DNA from: Trinickia mobilis
GTDB lineage: Bacteria > Pseudomonadota > Gammaproteobacteria > Burkholderiales > Burkholderiaceae
DNA length: 64,000 bases
Assembly: GCF_017315705.1 (NCBI RefSeq)
Contig: NZ_JAFLRF010000004.1
Location: 310,001 to 374,000 of the forward strand
Reading direction: 5' to 3'
Shown here: positions 29,239-37,293 of the stretch, piece after piece
Layout of the letters: the number at the start of each line of letters is the position of its first letter
How positions within the stretch are numbered: position 1 is the stretch's first letter
The notes under the pieces: model-generated
Told to the model about the DNA's origin: nothing
The model's database searches: none
What the model saw: only the letters and a program-made list of their open reading frames with translations
Made by a program: the position numbers and the translations under genes

Positions 29239-30219
29239 TCACTCCCTGTCCATAAACGATTCAGGTACCCATGCATACGCGTCACCGTCTGGGCGAATAT
29301 GTCCGATGCCCGGATAAGGCAAATGCGGGGCGGCGACGAGGACTTGTGAGCGAGAGAATTCGGCGAAGGCAGACCTGCGACTCGCCACGGCGCCGGCGGG
29401 ATCCACGTCAAACGCGACGGTGAATTCGGGTTCGGCGAATTGCAGTGCGGCGATGTGAACGATATCGCCAACGAACACGATGGTTTGCCCTTCGCTGGTT
29501 AGTGCGTAGAAAGCCGAGCCGGGCGTGTGTCCCGGGTGGAGCGAAGCAGTCACCCCGGGGACAATCTCGGTGGTCTTGTCAAAAGGGCGGAGTTGGCCCG
29601 AGTCCGCATAGGGTTTAACCGTTTGTACTGCTTCCTCGAATGTACGCGGAAGTGCGTCTGGCCGATATGTGGATGTGGCGGCCTGTACCGGGTCGAGAAA
29701 GAAATCGACGTCCGGCTTGCCGACATGGACAAGTGCATTTGGGAACATTCGCTCGCCTGCCATCGTGAGACCGCCGGCATGGTCAACATGAATGTGAGTG
29801 ATCAAGATGTCGGTGATGTCTTGAGGTTCAAGGCCTGCCCGGTCGAGACGCGTGAACAGTTTGCCGCCGACATTAATTTTGCGGAACAATTCGCCGGCAC
29901 CCGTGTCGACAAGAATCTTTCGGTCATCCAGCTCAATCAGGAAAACGTTAATCGACGTCTCGATCTCCCCGCAAAGAAATGCCTTGGCCAACAGCTTCTC
30001 CATTGTCGCGGCATCTTTGCCGGAGATAAGTGCGGGCGCATCCAGAGGGATAGTGCCGTCAGATATGACAGTAATCTTTGCGGCTCCAATTTGCTGACTA
30101 TATAGCGGTGCGACTTGCGGCAATCTGCCGAGGCGTGAAAAGGAAGGGCGGGATGTAGTAATTTTCCCGCCAACTGACGACTCCGCGAGCTCAGAACTAC
30201 AGGAGCAGAATTGTTGCAT
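29239..30219 (-). CDS. Metallo-beta-lactamase-fold hydrolase
   Basis: About 326 residues from the ATG at 30219; one three codons upstream (30228) is also possible, but AGAGG has proper spacing only to the second. The zinc motif is THIHVDHAGG (His145, His147, Asp149, His150 when counted from 30228), with further ligands in SLHPGHTPGSAFY and FVGDIVH. The family includes lactonases, thioesterases and related hydrolases. Close homologues normally carry an export signal before APLYSQQIGAAKITVISDGT; here the first 40 residues are Ser/Cys-rich instead, so the N-terminus may have been replaced. Substrate unknown. Confidence 0.82.
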   Translation of the reverse strand: MQQFCSCSSELAESSVGGKITTSRPSFSRLGRLPQVAPLYSQQIGAAKITVISDGTIPLDAPALISGKDAATMEKLLAKAFLCGEIETSINVFLIELDDRKILVDTGAGELFRKINVGGKLFTRLDRAGLEPQDITDILITHIHVDHAGGLTMAGERMFPNALVHVGKPDVDFFLDPVQAATSTYRPDALPRTFEEAVQTVKPYADSGQLRPFDKTTEIVPGVTASLHPGHTPGSAFYALTSEGQTIVFVGDIVHIAALQFAEPEFTVAFDVDPAGAVASRRSAFAEFSRSQVLVAAPHLPYPGIGHIRPDGDAYAWVPESFMDRE

Positions 30220-30279
30220 GGTACCCATCCTCTAAATATGTGATGTCAGCCGCAGCCGCAATTTTGTGATTGCACGTGT

Positions 30280-30351
30280 TCACGACATGCTTGTCATACC
30301 CCGCCGCCGGCTTGTCGGTAGCCCCATAGCCGCGCAAGTCCGGCGCAACTC
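30280..30351 (-). pseudogene. Alpha/beta-hydrolase internal fragment
   Basis: The minus strand reads VAPDLRGYGATDKPAAGYDK, the strand-3/loop signature of epoxide hydrolases and haloacetate dehalogenases. It lies between the class II aldolase end and the metallo-hydrolase with no start, nucleophile motif or remainder of the gene. A relic of about 24 codons. A C-terminal piece of the same superfamily is at 46761-46930. Confidence 0.55.
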
Positions 30352-31144
30352 AGTCCCGGTAGGACGGGTCCAGCCGGTCGAGCTTGCGCAGCAATGACGG
30401 CCATTCGCGCTGGTTTGGGTTCGTCAGGTCGCCGGCCCATTGCGCGGCCGTCAGTTCGATGACCGCGTGATCCGGCATGGTCAGGGGCTGGCCCGTGGAC
30501 AGCGCCAGCAACTGCGAGTGCGCGGCTTTTTCGAGGAAGAACATTTCCACGAATGCCTGGCCGACCGTGCGCCCCACCGTCAGCGTGCCGTGGTTGCGCA
30601 GGATCAGGGCCGCATGCGTGCCGAGGTCGGCGATCAGTTCATCGCGCTCCTTGGTCGAAAGTGCAATGCCCTGGTAGTCGTGGTAGCCCACGCGGCCGTG
30701 AAAGCGCATGGCGTGCTGCGACAGCGGCAGCAAACCCGTCTGCAGCATCGACAGCGCCATGCCCGCGTCAGTGTGCAGATGCATGATGCTGCCCGCATCT
30801 TCGCGCGCGGAGTGGATGCCGCCGTGAATCACGAAGCCCGCGGCATTCGGGCGATGCACGCTGGCGCCGATCACGTTGCCTTCGAGGTCGATCTTGACCA
30901 GGCTCGAAGCCGTGATTTCATCGAAGGCCAGGCCTAGGGGGTTCACCAGGAAGTAATGGTCCGGCCCCGGCACGCGCGCCGAGATATGCGTATAGATCAG
31001 GTCATCCCAGCCGTACAACGCGCACAGCCGATAGGCTGCGGCAAGGTCGACCCGAACTTGCCGCTCGGCCTCGGTCATCGCATCGCTGTCCGCGCGCTGG
31101 CCGGCCGGCAATTCAAACGAGGTGTAGGTAATGTCTGAGTTCAT
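30350..31144 (-). CDS. Class II aldolase/adducin-family protein
   Basis: 264 residues. LAAAYRLCALYGWDDLIYTH, ISARVPGPDHYFLVNPLG and IMHLHTDAGMALS carry the conserved residues of the family; the His pair in HLHTDAG and the later His in RNHGTLTVG fit the zinc site. This branch (no kinase or epimerase neighbours, ending near the EWPSLLRKLDR block) is annotated only as class II aldolase in many proteobacteria, and its substrate is not established. The ATG at 31144 (MNSDITY) is preferred over one 12 codons upstream. Confidence 0.82.
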   Translation of the reverse strand: MNSDITYTSFELPAGQRADSDAMTEAERQVRVDLAAAYRLCALYGWDDLIYTHISARVPGPDHYFLVNPLGLAFDEITASSLVKIDLEGNVIGASVHRPNAAGFVIHGGIHSAREDAGSIMHLHTDAGMALSMLQTGLLPLSQHAMRFHGRVGYHDYQGIALSTKERDELIADLGTHAALILRNHGTLTVGRTVGQAFVEMFFLEKAAHSQLLALSTGQPLTMPDHAVIELTAAQWAGDLTNPNQREWPSLLRKLDRLDPSYRD

Positions 31145-31300
31145 GACTGGTTCTCTAATAAGTGATCCGGTAGACGCCAAAAGCGTGGCAAAGATCTCTC
31201 GGTTCGGAATCAGTCTATTGACCGGCCGCCGTGCAAGTAAGCCGGCTCACAGAAAAGGATTTTTGATCGTGCTGCATGTAATCGGCTTGAAGACGGGGCG

Positions 31301-31417
31301 TTCAAGGCAAAGGATGCGGCGGTGGTCAAGCAGGTTCACGAAGGCGACAAGGTCAAGGTTCGTGTCGAAAAGGTCAATGGGACGCTAACCATCGTGAAGC
31401 TGGAAAAGCAGTCTTGA
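31301..31417 (+). pseudogene. Duplicated 3' end of cusF
   Basis: 38 codons plus stop read [38 protein letters not shown]. This is nearly the last 38 residues of the CusF at 18819-19163 ([20 protein letters not shown]). There is no start or N-terminal half. The DNA similarity continues past the stop through the hairpin to about 31496. Confidence 0.85.
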
Positions 31418-31496
31418 TGCGGTGCTGATGCTGTGCTTGCAGGCTTACCGTGCACGGTGAGCCTGCAGTCCGGCTGGCATCGATAGAGGCCAGCGC
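31400..31496 (+). repeat. Second copy of the cusF tail and terminator region
   Basis: Bases 31400-31496 match 19146-19242 closely (shared blocks include TGATGCTGTGCTTGCAGGC and AGTCCGGCTGGCAT), including the hairpin at 31439-31450/31455-31466. Similarity stops abruptly after GCCAGCG in both places, marking a duplication end point. Confidence 0.85.
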
Positions 31497-31581
31497 TTCG
31501 TAAAGGCAGAAAACGCTGTGATGTTGGCCGCATTCGATGTGTGCTTCTGATTGTCACGGCTCGTGAATCGAAACACACTGG

Positions 31582-31604
31582 TTCTGATATATTACATATC
31601 AGAA
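31582..31604. promoter_or_regulatory. AT-rich palindrome upstream of the esterase
   Basis: TTCTGATAT (31582-31590) and ATATCAGAA (31596-31604) are perfect 9-bp arms around ATTAC, about 50 bases before an ATG with a strong ribosome site (31653). It has the size and symmetry of an ArsR- or TetR-type operator. Confidence 0.5.
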
Positions 31605-31748
31605 TATGAAGCATCTTCTTACAAGAGCGTCCAATTTCGGAAAGGAATCGCCATGAGCAAGGCATTGGACGGCCTGAACAGCTTGTAGTCGGCCGGTGGC
31701 AGGAAGGTTTATTACTCTGCGAGTCGCAACTTCGTCCCAGGTTCCGCA

Positions 31749-32426
31749 ATGTTCGATCCTTCGCTGTTTGGCCGTCTTTCGTTCACCCCCGCTGAGCCGG
31801 CAAAAGACCCATTGCCCCCAGGCCGCAACCGTCTGGGCATCGCTGACGAGCGCGACTCGGTGCTGTTCGTGCCGACCGGGCTCGGCACACTTGGGCCGGT
31901 ACCGCTTTTCGTGATGTTCCATGGCGCGGGCGGCTTTCCGGAGAAGGTTCTGCCTTTCATCGAAGAACACGCTGAGCGCGACAAGTTCCTGATCCTCGCG
32001 CCGCATTCGATGTATCCGACCTGGGACATCGTGGTTGGCGGCAGCGGCCCAGACCTCGATCGGCTGCATCGTGCGCTCATCGAGGTCACTTCCCGCTACC
32101 GGATCGATCGCGACCGCCTGGCATTTGCCGGGTTCTCGGACGGCGCGAGTTATGCGCTGTCGATCGGCATTACGAACGGCGACATCGCGAGCCACGTGAT
32201 CGCATTTTCCGGCGGCTTCATGTCGATCTTCACGCAGGAAGGCGCGCCGAAGGTGTTCATTGCGCACGGCTTAAACGACGAACGACTGCCTATCGAAACC
32301 AGCGGCCGCGCGAACGCAACAAAGCTGAAGGCGGCCGGCTACGACGTGCAATACATCGAATTCAACGGTTTGCATGCGATCCAGCCGGTCATCGTAGGCA
32401 TGGCAATCCAATTCTTCCTCAAATAG
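31749..32426 (+). CDS. Serine esterase (phospholipase/carboxylesterase type), possibly 5'-broken
   Basis: 225 residues from the ATG at 31749. Alpha/beta-hydrolase with nucleophile GFSDGASYAL, oxyanion region FVMFHGAGGFPEK, acid in FIAHGLNDERLP and His in EFNGLHAIQP: a small carboxylesterase. The same frame extends upstream to an ATG at 31653 that has an excellent ribosome site (GGAAAGGAATCGCC), but codon 12 of that longer reading is TAG (31686-31688). The original gene therefore probably began at 31653 and now carries an amber codon. Translation from 31749 has no visible ribosome site but would keep the whole fold. Confidence 0.75.
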   Translation: MFDPSLFGRLSFTPAEPAKDPLPPGRNRLGIADERDSVLFVPTGLGTLGPVPLFVMFHGAGGFPEKVLPFIEEHAERDKFLILAPHSMYPTWDIVVGGSGPDLDRLHRALIEVTSRYRIDRDRLAFAGFSDGASYALSIGITNGDIASHVIAFSGGFMSIFTQEGAPKVFIAHGLNDERLPIETSGRANATKLKAAGYDVQYIEFNGLHAIQPVIVGMAIQFFLK

Positions 32427-32481
32427 CGTGCAGGTCGTTGTCGGCCGGGTTGCCGGACGACCATCAGACGGGAGTGTGTTG

Positions 32482-34104
32482 ATGGACTTTGAAATACCGG
32501 AATCACTGGTTCACCCCCTGCTCGCGATGATCGAATCCGAATCACCGCTCGCAAGACAACTGAATGAGCACGGTTTGTGTCACGGCAAAATGCTGGTGTC
32601 GAGCAAGCTGTTCGATTCCAAGTCGCTGAATACGCTGTATTCGCTGAGCAAGGCGAATAATGAGCGCGCGCTGATGTTCCAGATGCTTGCGCTCGACAAC
32701 ATCTACAACGCACCGCAGGCACGCACGATTCCGTCGCTGGATCAGCTTGTGCCGGGCCTCGTCGCGTATCTGTCGCGCGAGGCGATCGATGGCTGGCTGT
32801 ACCGCCGCGCCAAGGATGGCACGCTGCTGCCGTGGCTCGTGCATCGGCTGCGTTACGTCGAGCCCGATCAGGGCATGCCGTACGTCGTCGTCGACATGCT
32901 GGCGAATACGATGCAGTCAGCCAATTCAGAGCTGACCGACCATCACATGCGCCGCTCGGGCATGACGACGTCGCTCGTGATCAACCGTCATGACATTGTC
33001 AACCGCACGATCCCGGAACTGCTGGCCGAGTTCGGGTTTTACAAGGAGTGCGCGGAATTCAAGCGCGAATACGAGCAGCACGCGCAGCGCTTCCTTAAGT
33101 TTCAGCCGCGCTTTGGCGCGCAGTTCGTCGTCAGGCAGGCGGCTTTCACCGTCGATGCGAAGGGCGTCGCCGAGTTGATGCGGATCGTCGACGGCGCGAG
33201 CGCGAAGTGCGTCAACGACGAAGAGACGCTGGAACGCCGCTTCGAAATGATGAGCGACGCCGATTTCTGGCGCGGGGCGGGCGTGACGGCGGGTTTCGAA
33301 AAGATTCCGCTGCATTGCTACGTGTGCCTGTTTCATCTGGAGTGGCACCGGAACGTCTGGGTGCACGTACAGCACATGACCGAGTATCGATACCAGCCCG
33401 AACTGCGCGACAAGCTGGTCCTCCCCAATCATCATCGCGATCTGATCGACATCCTCACGTCGAAAATGAACGTGTTCGTGCAGGACTTCGTGCCGGGCAA
33501 GTCGGGCGGCACGACGATCCTGTGCCAGGGGGCGCCCGGGCTCGGCAAAACGCTGACCGCCGAGGTCTATTCGGAAGTTGTCGGCAAGCCGCTGTACCGC
33601 GTGCATTCGGGGCAGCTCGGGACGACGGCGGCGTCGGTCGGCGCGATGCTGTCCGGCATTCTGCTGCGCGCGGTGCGTTGGGACGCGATCCTGCTGCTGG
33701 ACGAGGCCGACGTCTACATCCGTCGTCGAGGTAACGATCTCGAGCACAACGCGATCGTCGCGGAATTCCTGCGCACGCTCGAGTATTTCAATGGCCTACT
33801 GTTCATGACGACCAATCGCATCGACGATGTCGACGACGCGATCCTGTCGCGCTGCATTGCAAAGGTCCAGTACGAAACGCCGCCCAAGCCGGACGCGTTC
33901 CGGCTGTGGAAGCTGCTGGCGGAGCAGTTCGGCGCGGACCTCACCGATGATCTGATCGAAGCACTGACGAGCGCGTATCCGAAAGCGAGTGGACGCGACA
34001 TCAAGGAACTCCTGAAACTTACCGCCCGCTATTGCCGCGCGAAACAGATTCCGCTTTCTGAGGACGCGTTTAGGTTGTGTGCGTTGTTTCGCGGGCATGC
34101 GTGA
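32482..34104 (+). CDS. AAA+ ATPase with large uncharacterised N-terminal region
   Basis: 540 residues; GGGAG lies 7 bases before the ATG. A single C-terminal AAA+ module: Walker A GAPGLGKT (about 350-357), Walker B ILLLDEAD (403-410), sensor 1 MTTNR, arginine-finger region DAILSRCIAKVQY and a C-terminal helical lid (SGRDIKELLKLTARYCRAK). The chain before the module matches no family I know; it contains LFHLEWHRNVWVHVQHMTEY just upstream of the ATPase. It resembles FtsH/p97-like classical AAA modules in the core but has no protease, transmembrane or second AAA domain. The next gene on the strand is an H-rev107/LRAT-like protein 141 bases away. Function unknown; a remodelling ATPase for an unidentified partner. 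Confidence 0.82.
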   Translation: MDFEIPESLVHPLLAMIESESPLARQLNEHGLCHGKMLVSSKLFDSKSLNTLYSLSKANNERALMFQMLALDNIYNAPQARTIPSLDQLVPGLVAYLSREAIDGWLYRRAKDGTLLPWLVHRLRYVEPDQGMPYVVVDMLANTMQSANSELTDHHMRRSGMTTSLVINRHDIVNRTIPELLAEFGFYKECAEFKREYEQHAQRFLKFQPRFGAQFVVRQAAFTVDAKGVAELMRIVDGASAKCVNDEETLERRFEMMSDADFWRGAGVTAGFEKIPLHCYVCLFHLEWHRNVWVHVQHMTEYRYQPELRDKLVLPNHHRDLIDILTSKMNVFVQDFVPGKSGGTTILCQGAPGLGKTLTAEVYSEVVGKPLYRVHSGQLGTTAASVGAMLSGILLRAVRWDAILLLDEADVYIRRRGNDLEHNAIVAEFLRTLEYFNGLLFMTTNRIDDVDDAILSRCIAKVQYETPPKPDAFRLWKLLAEQFGADLTDDLIEALTSAYPKASGRDIKELLKLTARYCRAKQIPLSEDAFRLCALFRGHA

Positions 34105-34245
34105 GGGGTGGTGCGGAAATGGACGCGCGAGCCATACGGCTATCCATAACTAAAACCCTATGGTATACAAAAAAATGTTTAACTATCGTGAATGTATATC
34201 CGGTCCTATGCTTGGCTCGTACAGTTAGCAGTTGGGAGTCGGATC

Positions 34246-34755
34246 ATGGGACATGCCACTATCGCCTCGCGCACTCCTGCGGCGATGCAGGTGCGGTGGC
34301 ATCTCGGAGTTGGCAGCGAACCGGCTCTCGGCGCACATCTCGTGACACCTCGCCGCGCATACAGTCACCACGGCATCTATGTCGGCAAAGGCAAGGTCGT
34401 GCATTACGCCGGTCTTGCCCGGTCTTTGCATCGCGGACCTGTCGAGGAAGTGACGATTGCATGCTTCGCCGCGGGGCACGAAGTCTGGATCGAGCCGGGC
34501 GATCGTCCGGGTTACGCCGACCGGCAAATTGTAGAACGGGCGCGCTCGCGCCTTGGCGAGAATCGATACAGGCTCTTCACCAATAACTGCGAGCACTTCT
34601 GTGCTTGGTGCCTGTATGGGCAAAGCCGCAGCGAGCAAGTGCGCGCGTGCCTGACTTATCCGCGTGCGGCCATGAGCGCAGCAGTGGGCCTGTTCAAGAT
34701 GTCGATCGACTACTTCGCTGCATCGGCTGGAAACCCAAGCTGTGCGGGCTCCTGA
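34246..34755 (+). CDS. LRAT/H-rev107-like NC-domain protein
   Basis: 169 residues; GGGAG 8 bases before the ATG. The circularly permuted NlpC/P60 (LRAT) catalytic set is present: His41 in YSHHGIYVGKG, His53 in KVVHYAG (12 residues later, the same spacing as in LRAT and H-rev107) and Cys115 in NNCEHFCAWCLYG. After it comes QSRSEQVRACLTYP and a hydrophobic tail (AAMSAAVGLFKMSIDYFAAS), again like H-rev107 proteins, which act as phospholipase/acyltransferases at membranes. A lipid acyl-transfer or hydrolase role is inferred. AT-rich DNA upstream (34140-34200) may hold its own promoter. Confidence 0.82.
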   Translation: MGHATIASRTPAAMQVRWHLGVGSEPALGAHLVTPRRAYSHHGIYVGKGKVVHYAGLARSLHRGPVEEVTIACFAAGHEVWIEPGDRPGYADRQIVERARSRLGENRYRLFTNNCEHFCAWCLYGQSRSEQVRACLTYPRAAMSAAVGLFKMSIDYFAASAGNPSCAGS

Positions 34756-34809
34756 TGCCCTTGACCATGCTCTTATAAGGAAGCTGCGGGTTGTGCCGCG
34801 CATCAGCAA

Positions 34810-35766
34810 ATGTCGAGTACTCTTGTTTATTCCCATGCTGCGTGTCTGGAGCATCGCCCCGGCCCTAGCCATCCGGAGTCGCCGGAACGTCTGAACGTCG
34901 TGCTGCGCGCGTTGCGGTCGCCGGAATTCTCGTCCTTGGAATGGCGCGATGCGCCGATGGGCACAGTCGACCAAGTGCAATTGATCCACGACCGGGCCTT
35001 TGTCGATGAGGTCGCGGACATCGCCCCTCAGGACGGCTATCTGGCGCTCGACGCCGGCGACACGGTGATGTCGCCCGGCTCGTGGGAAGCCGTGATGCGC
35101 TGCGTCGGAGCGGCTTGTGCCGGCGTCGACGCGGTGATGAATCGGCAAGCACGCAACGTGTTTTGTGCCACCCGCCCGTGTGGTCACCACGCCGAGCCAG
35201 CCAGGGCAATGGGCTTTTGCATCTTCAATCAGGCAGCGATCGCTGCAGCCTACGCTTACAAAGTACACAAGCTGGAGCGCGTCGCGGTCGTCGACTTCGA
35301 CGTCCATCATGGCAACGGTACCCAGGCAGCTTTTTTCGACCGGCCGGAGCTGTTTTACGCTTCCAGCCACCAGTCGCCTTTTTATCCCGGCACGGGCACC
35401 CCGTCCGAGACCGGCGTGAACCACAATATCGTCAATGTCACGTTGCCCCGTGGCTGTGATTCGGCGCGCTTCCGTGCTCGGATAGAAGCCGGCATGTTGC
35501 CGGCGATACGCCACTTCAACCCCCAACTCATCGTCATTTCGGCCGGCTTCGACGCGCACCGCCTGGATCCGCTCGCAGGCTTGAACCTCGAGGACGACGA
35601 TTTCCATTGGATTACCCGTGAGCTGATGCGTATTGCCGATGCGACGTGCGAGGGGCGCATCGTCTCGATTCTCGAAGGGGGCTACAGTCTGGACGGCCTG
35701 GCCACCGGCACGGCCGCGCATGTCCGTGCGTTGTTGGGTGTCGAGGCCCGCCAATTGGGGGGATAG
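34810..35766 (+). CDS. Histone-deacetylase-family amidohydrolase
   Basis: 318 residues, class II-like deacetylase fold. The His-His pair is in RPCGHHAEP, zinc ligands in VVDFDVHHGNGTQ (Asp, His) and SAGFDAHRLDPL (Asp), and the transition-state Tyr in LEGGYSLDGL. The N-terminus HPESPERLNVVLRAL is also typical. Bacterial members deacetylate acetylpolyamines, acetoin-pathway proteins or other small amides; the substrate here is not known. It starts 55 bases after the LRAT-like gene on the same strand without a strong ribosome site and converges on the aldehyde dehydrogenase gene. Confidence 0.88.
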   Translation: MSSTLVYSHAACLEHRPGPSHPESPERLNVVLRALRSPEFSSLEWRDAPMGTVDQVQLIHDRAFVDEVADIAPQDGYLALDAGDTVMSPGSWEAVMRCVGAACAGVDAVMNRQARNVFCATRPCGHHAEPARAMGFCIFNQAAIAAAYAYKVHKLERVAVVDFDVHHGNGTQAAFFDRPELFYASSHQSPFYPGTGTPSETGVNHNIVNVTLPRGCDSARFRARIEAGMLPAIRHFNPQLIVISAGFDAHRLDPLAGLNLEDDDFHWITRELMRIADATCEGRIVSILEGGYSLDGLATGTAAHVRALLGVEARQLGG

Positions 35767-35841
35767 GCGCAGCAGTGCGGCTCATCAATGGCCCGCGCCG
35801 CGCCAAGCGCTTGCGCGACGCGGGCCAAGACGCTTGGTGCG

Positions 35842-37293
35842 TCAGCGGCCGAGACCGCCCATCATCATGTACTTGAGCTCCACGTATTCATCGAGGCCGT
35901 ACTTCGAGCCTTCACGGCCCAGGCCCGATTCCTTGACGCCGCCGAACGGCGCGACTTCGGTCGAGATGATGCCTTCGTTGATGCCGACCATGCCGCTTTC
36001 GAGCGCCTCGCCGACGCGCCACGCGCGGCCCAGGTCGCGCGTATAGAAATACGCGGACAAGCCGAACGGCGTGTCGTTGGCAGCCGCGATCGCTTCCTCT
36101 TCGGTCTTGAAGCGGAACGCCGCGGCGACCGGGCCGAACGTCTCTTCTTCGGCGAGCAGCATCGACTTCGACGCATTCGCGAGCACCGTCGGTTCGTAGA
36201 ACGTGCCGCCCAGCGCGTGGCGCTTGCCGCCCGTCAGCACTTGCGCGCCTTTTTGCAGCGCATCTTCGACATGACGCTCCACCTTGGAGAGCGCCGCTTC
36301 GTTGATGAGGGGCCCCTGCTCGACGTCGCCTTCGAAGCCGTTGCCGACGCGCATCTTCTTCACGGCGGCGGTGAGCGCCTGCATGAACGCGTCGTAGATG
36401 CCGTCCTGCACGTAGAAGCGGTTCACGCACACGCAGGTCTGCCCTGTATTGCGGAACTTCGACGCGATCGCGCCTTGCACGGCGGCGTCGATGTCGGCAT
36501 CGTCGAACACGATGAACGGCGCGTTGCCGCCGAGCTCGAGCGAGAGCTTCTTGAGCGTATCCGCCGATTGCTTCGCGAGCAGTTTGCCGACGCGCGTCGA
36601 GCCCGTGAACGACAGCTTGCGCACGACGGGCGACGCCGTCAGCACGCCGCCGATCGCCACCGCATCGCCGGACACGATGTTGAACACGCCGGCCGGAATG
36701 CCCGCTTGCTCGGCCAGCACGGCGAGCGCAAACGCGGACAGCGGCGTTTCCTCGGAGGGCTTGAGCACCATCGTGCAGCCGGCCGCGAGCGCGGGGCCGG
36801 CCTTGCGCGTGATCATCGCAAGCGGGAAATTCCACGGCGTGATCGCGGCGACGACGCCGATCGGCTCACGCGTGACGACGATCTTCGAATCGGGCCGCGG
36901 GCTCGGAATCACGTCGCCATACATGCGCTTCGCTTCTTCGGCGAACCATTCGAGGAAGCTCGCCGCGTAGCCGACTTCGCCGCGCGCTTCGGCGAGCGGC
37001 TTGCCCTGCTCGCGCACCATCAGCTCGGCGAGCGCTTCGCGGTGTTCGAGCATCAGCTCGCCCCAGCGCTTCACGCGCGCGCCGCGTTCCTTCGCGGTCA
37101 GCTTGCGCCATGCGGGGAACGCGCGTTCCGCGGCGGCGATCGCCTGCGAAGTTTCGGCTGCGCCGGCCTTCGCCACGTAGGTGATGACTTCGCCCGTGGC
37201 CGGGTTGCGCACCGCGTAGGTGTCGTCGCCCTCGCCCTTGGCCGGATGCCATTCGCCGTTGATGTAGTGTCCGGTACGAAGAAACTCGCTCAT
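35842..37293 (-). CDS. gabD: NAD(P)-dependent succinate-semialdehyde dehydrogenase type
   Basis: 483 residues. Aldehyde dehydrogenase superfamily: catalytic Cys287 in NTGQTCVCVNRFYV (with Cys289, the redox pair of SSADHs), catalytic Glu in LELGGNAPFIVFDDADIDAA, and the cofactor motif FTGSTRVGKLL. The Cys-Val-Cys arrangement and EAFGPVAAAF-like end blocks are those of GabD. The start overlaps the stop of the upstream aldo/keto reductase gene (ATGA). No GABA transaminase is nearby; the neighbours are an aldo/keto reductase and Fae, so the in vivo aldehyde may differ from succinate semialdehyde. Confidence 0.88.
   Translation of the reverse strand: MSEFLRTGHYINGEWHPAKGEGDDTYAVRNPATGEVITYVAKAGAAETSQAIAAAERAFPAWRKLTAKERGARVKRWGELMLEHREALAELMVREQGKPLAEARGEVGYAASFLEWFAEEAKRMYGDVIPSPRPDSKIVVTREPIGVVAAITPWNFPLAMITRKAGPALAAGCTMVLKPSEETPLSAFALAVLAEQAGIPAGVFNIVSGDAVAIGGVLTASPVVRKLSFTGSTRVGKLLAKQSADTLKKLSLELGGNAPFIVFDDADIDAAVQGAIASKFRNTGQTCVCVNRFYVQDGIYDAFMQALTAAVKKMRVGNGFEGDVEQGPLINEAALSKVERHVEDALQKGAQVLTGGKRHALGGTFYEPTVLANASKSMLLAEEETFGPVAAAFRFKTEEEAIAAANDTPFGLSAYFYTRDLGRAWRVGEALESGMVGINEGIISTEVAPFGGVKESGLGREGSKYGLDEYVELKYMMMGGLGR

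Noticed and set aside
29097-29471. Minus-strand frame overlapping the 3' end of the metallo-hydrolase
   Set aside because: It overlaps conserved sequence of the hydrolase in another frame and has no motif of its own.
31131-31388. Plus-strand reading containing RKGFLIVLHVIGLKTGRSR, reminiscent of deazaflavin-dependent nitroreductases
   Set aside because: The similarity covers under 20 residues, and the frame then runs out of phase through the cusF remnant. Possibly debris, not supportable as a gene.
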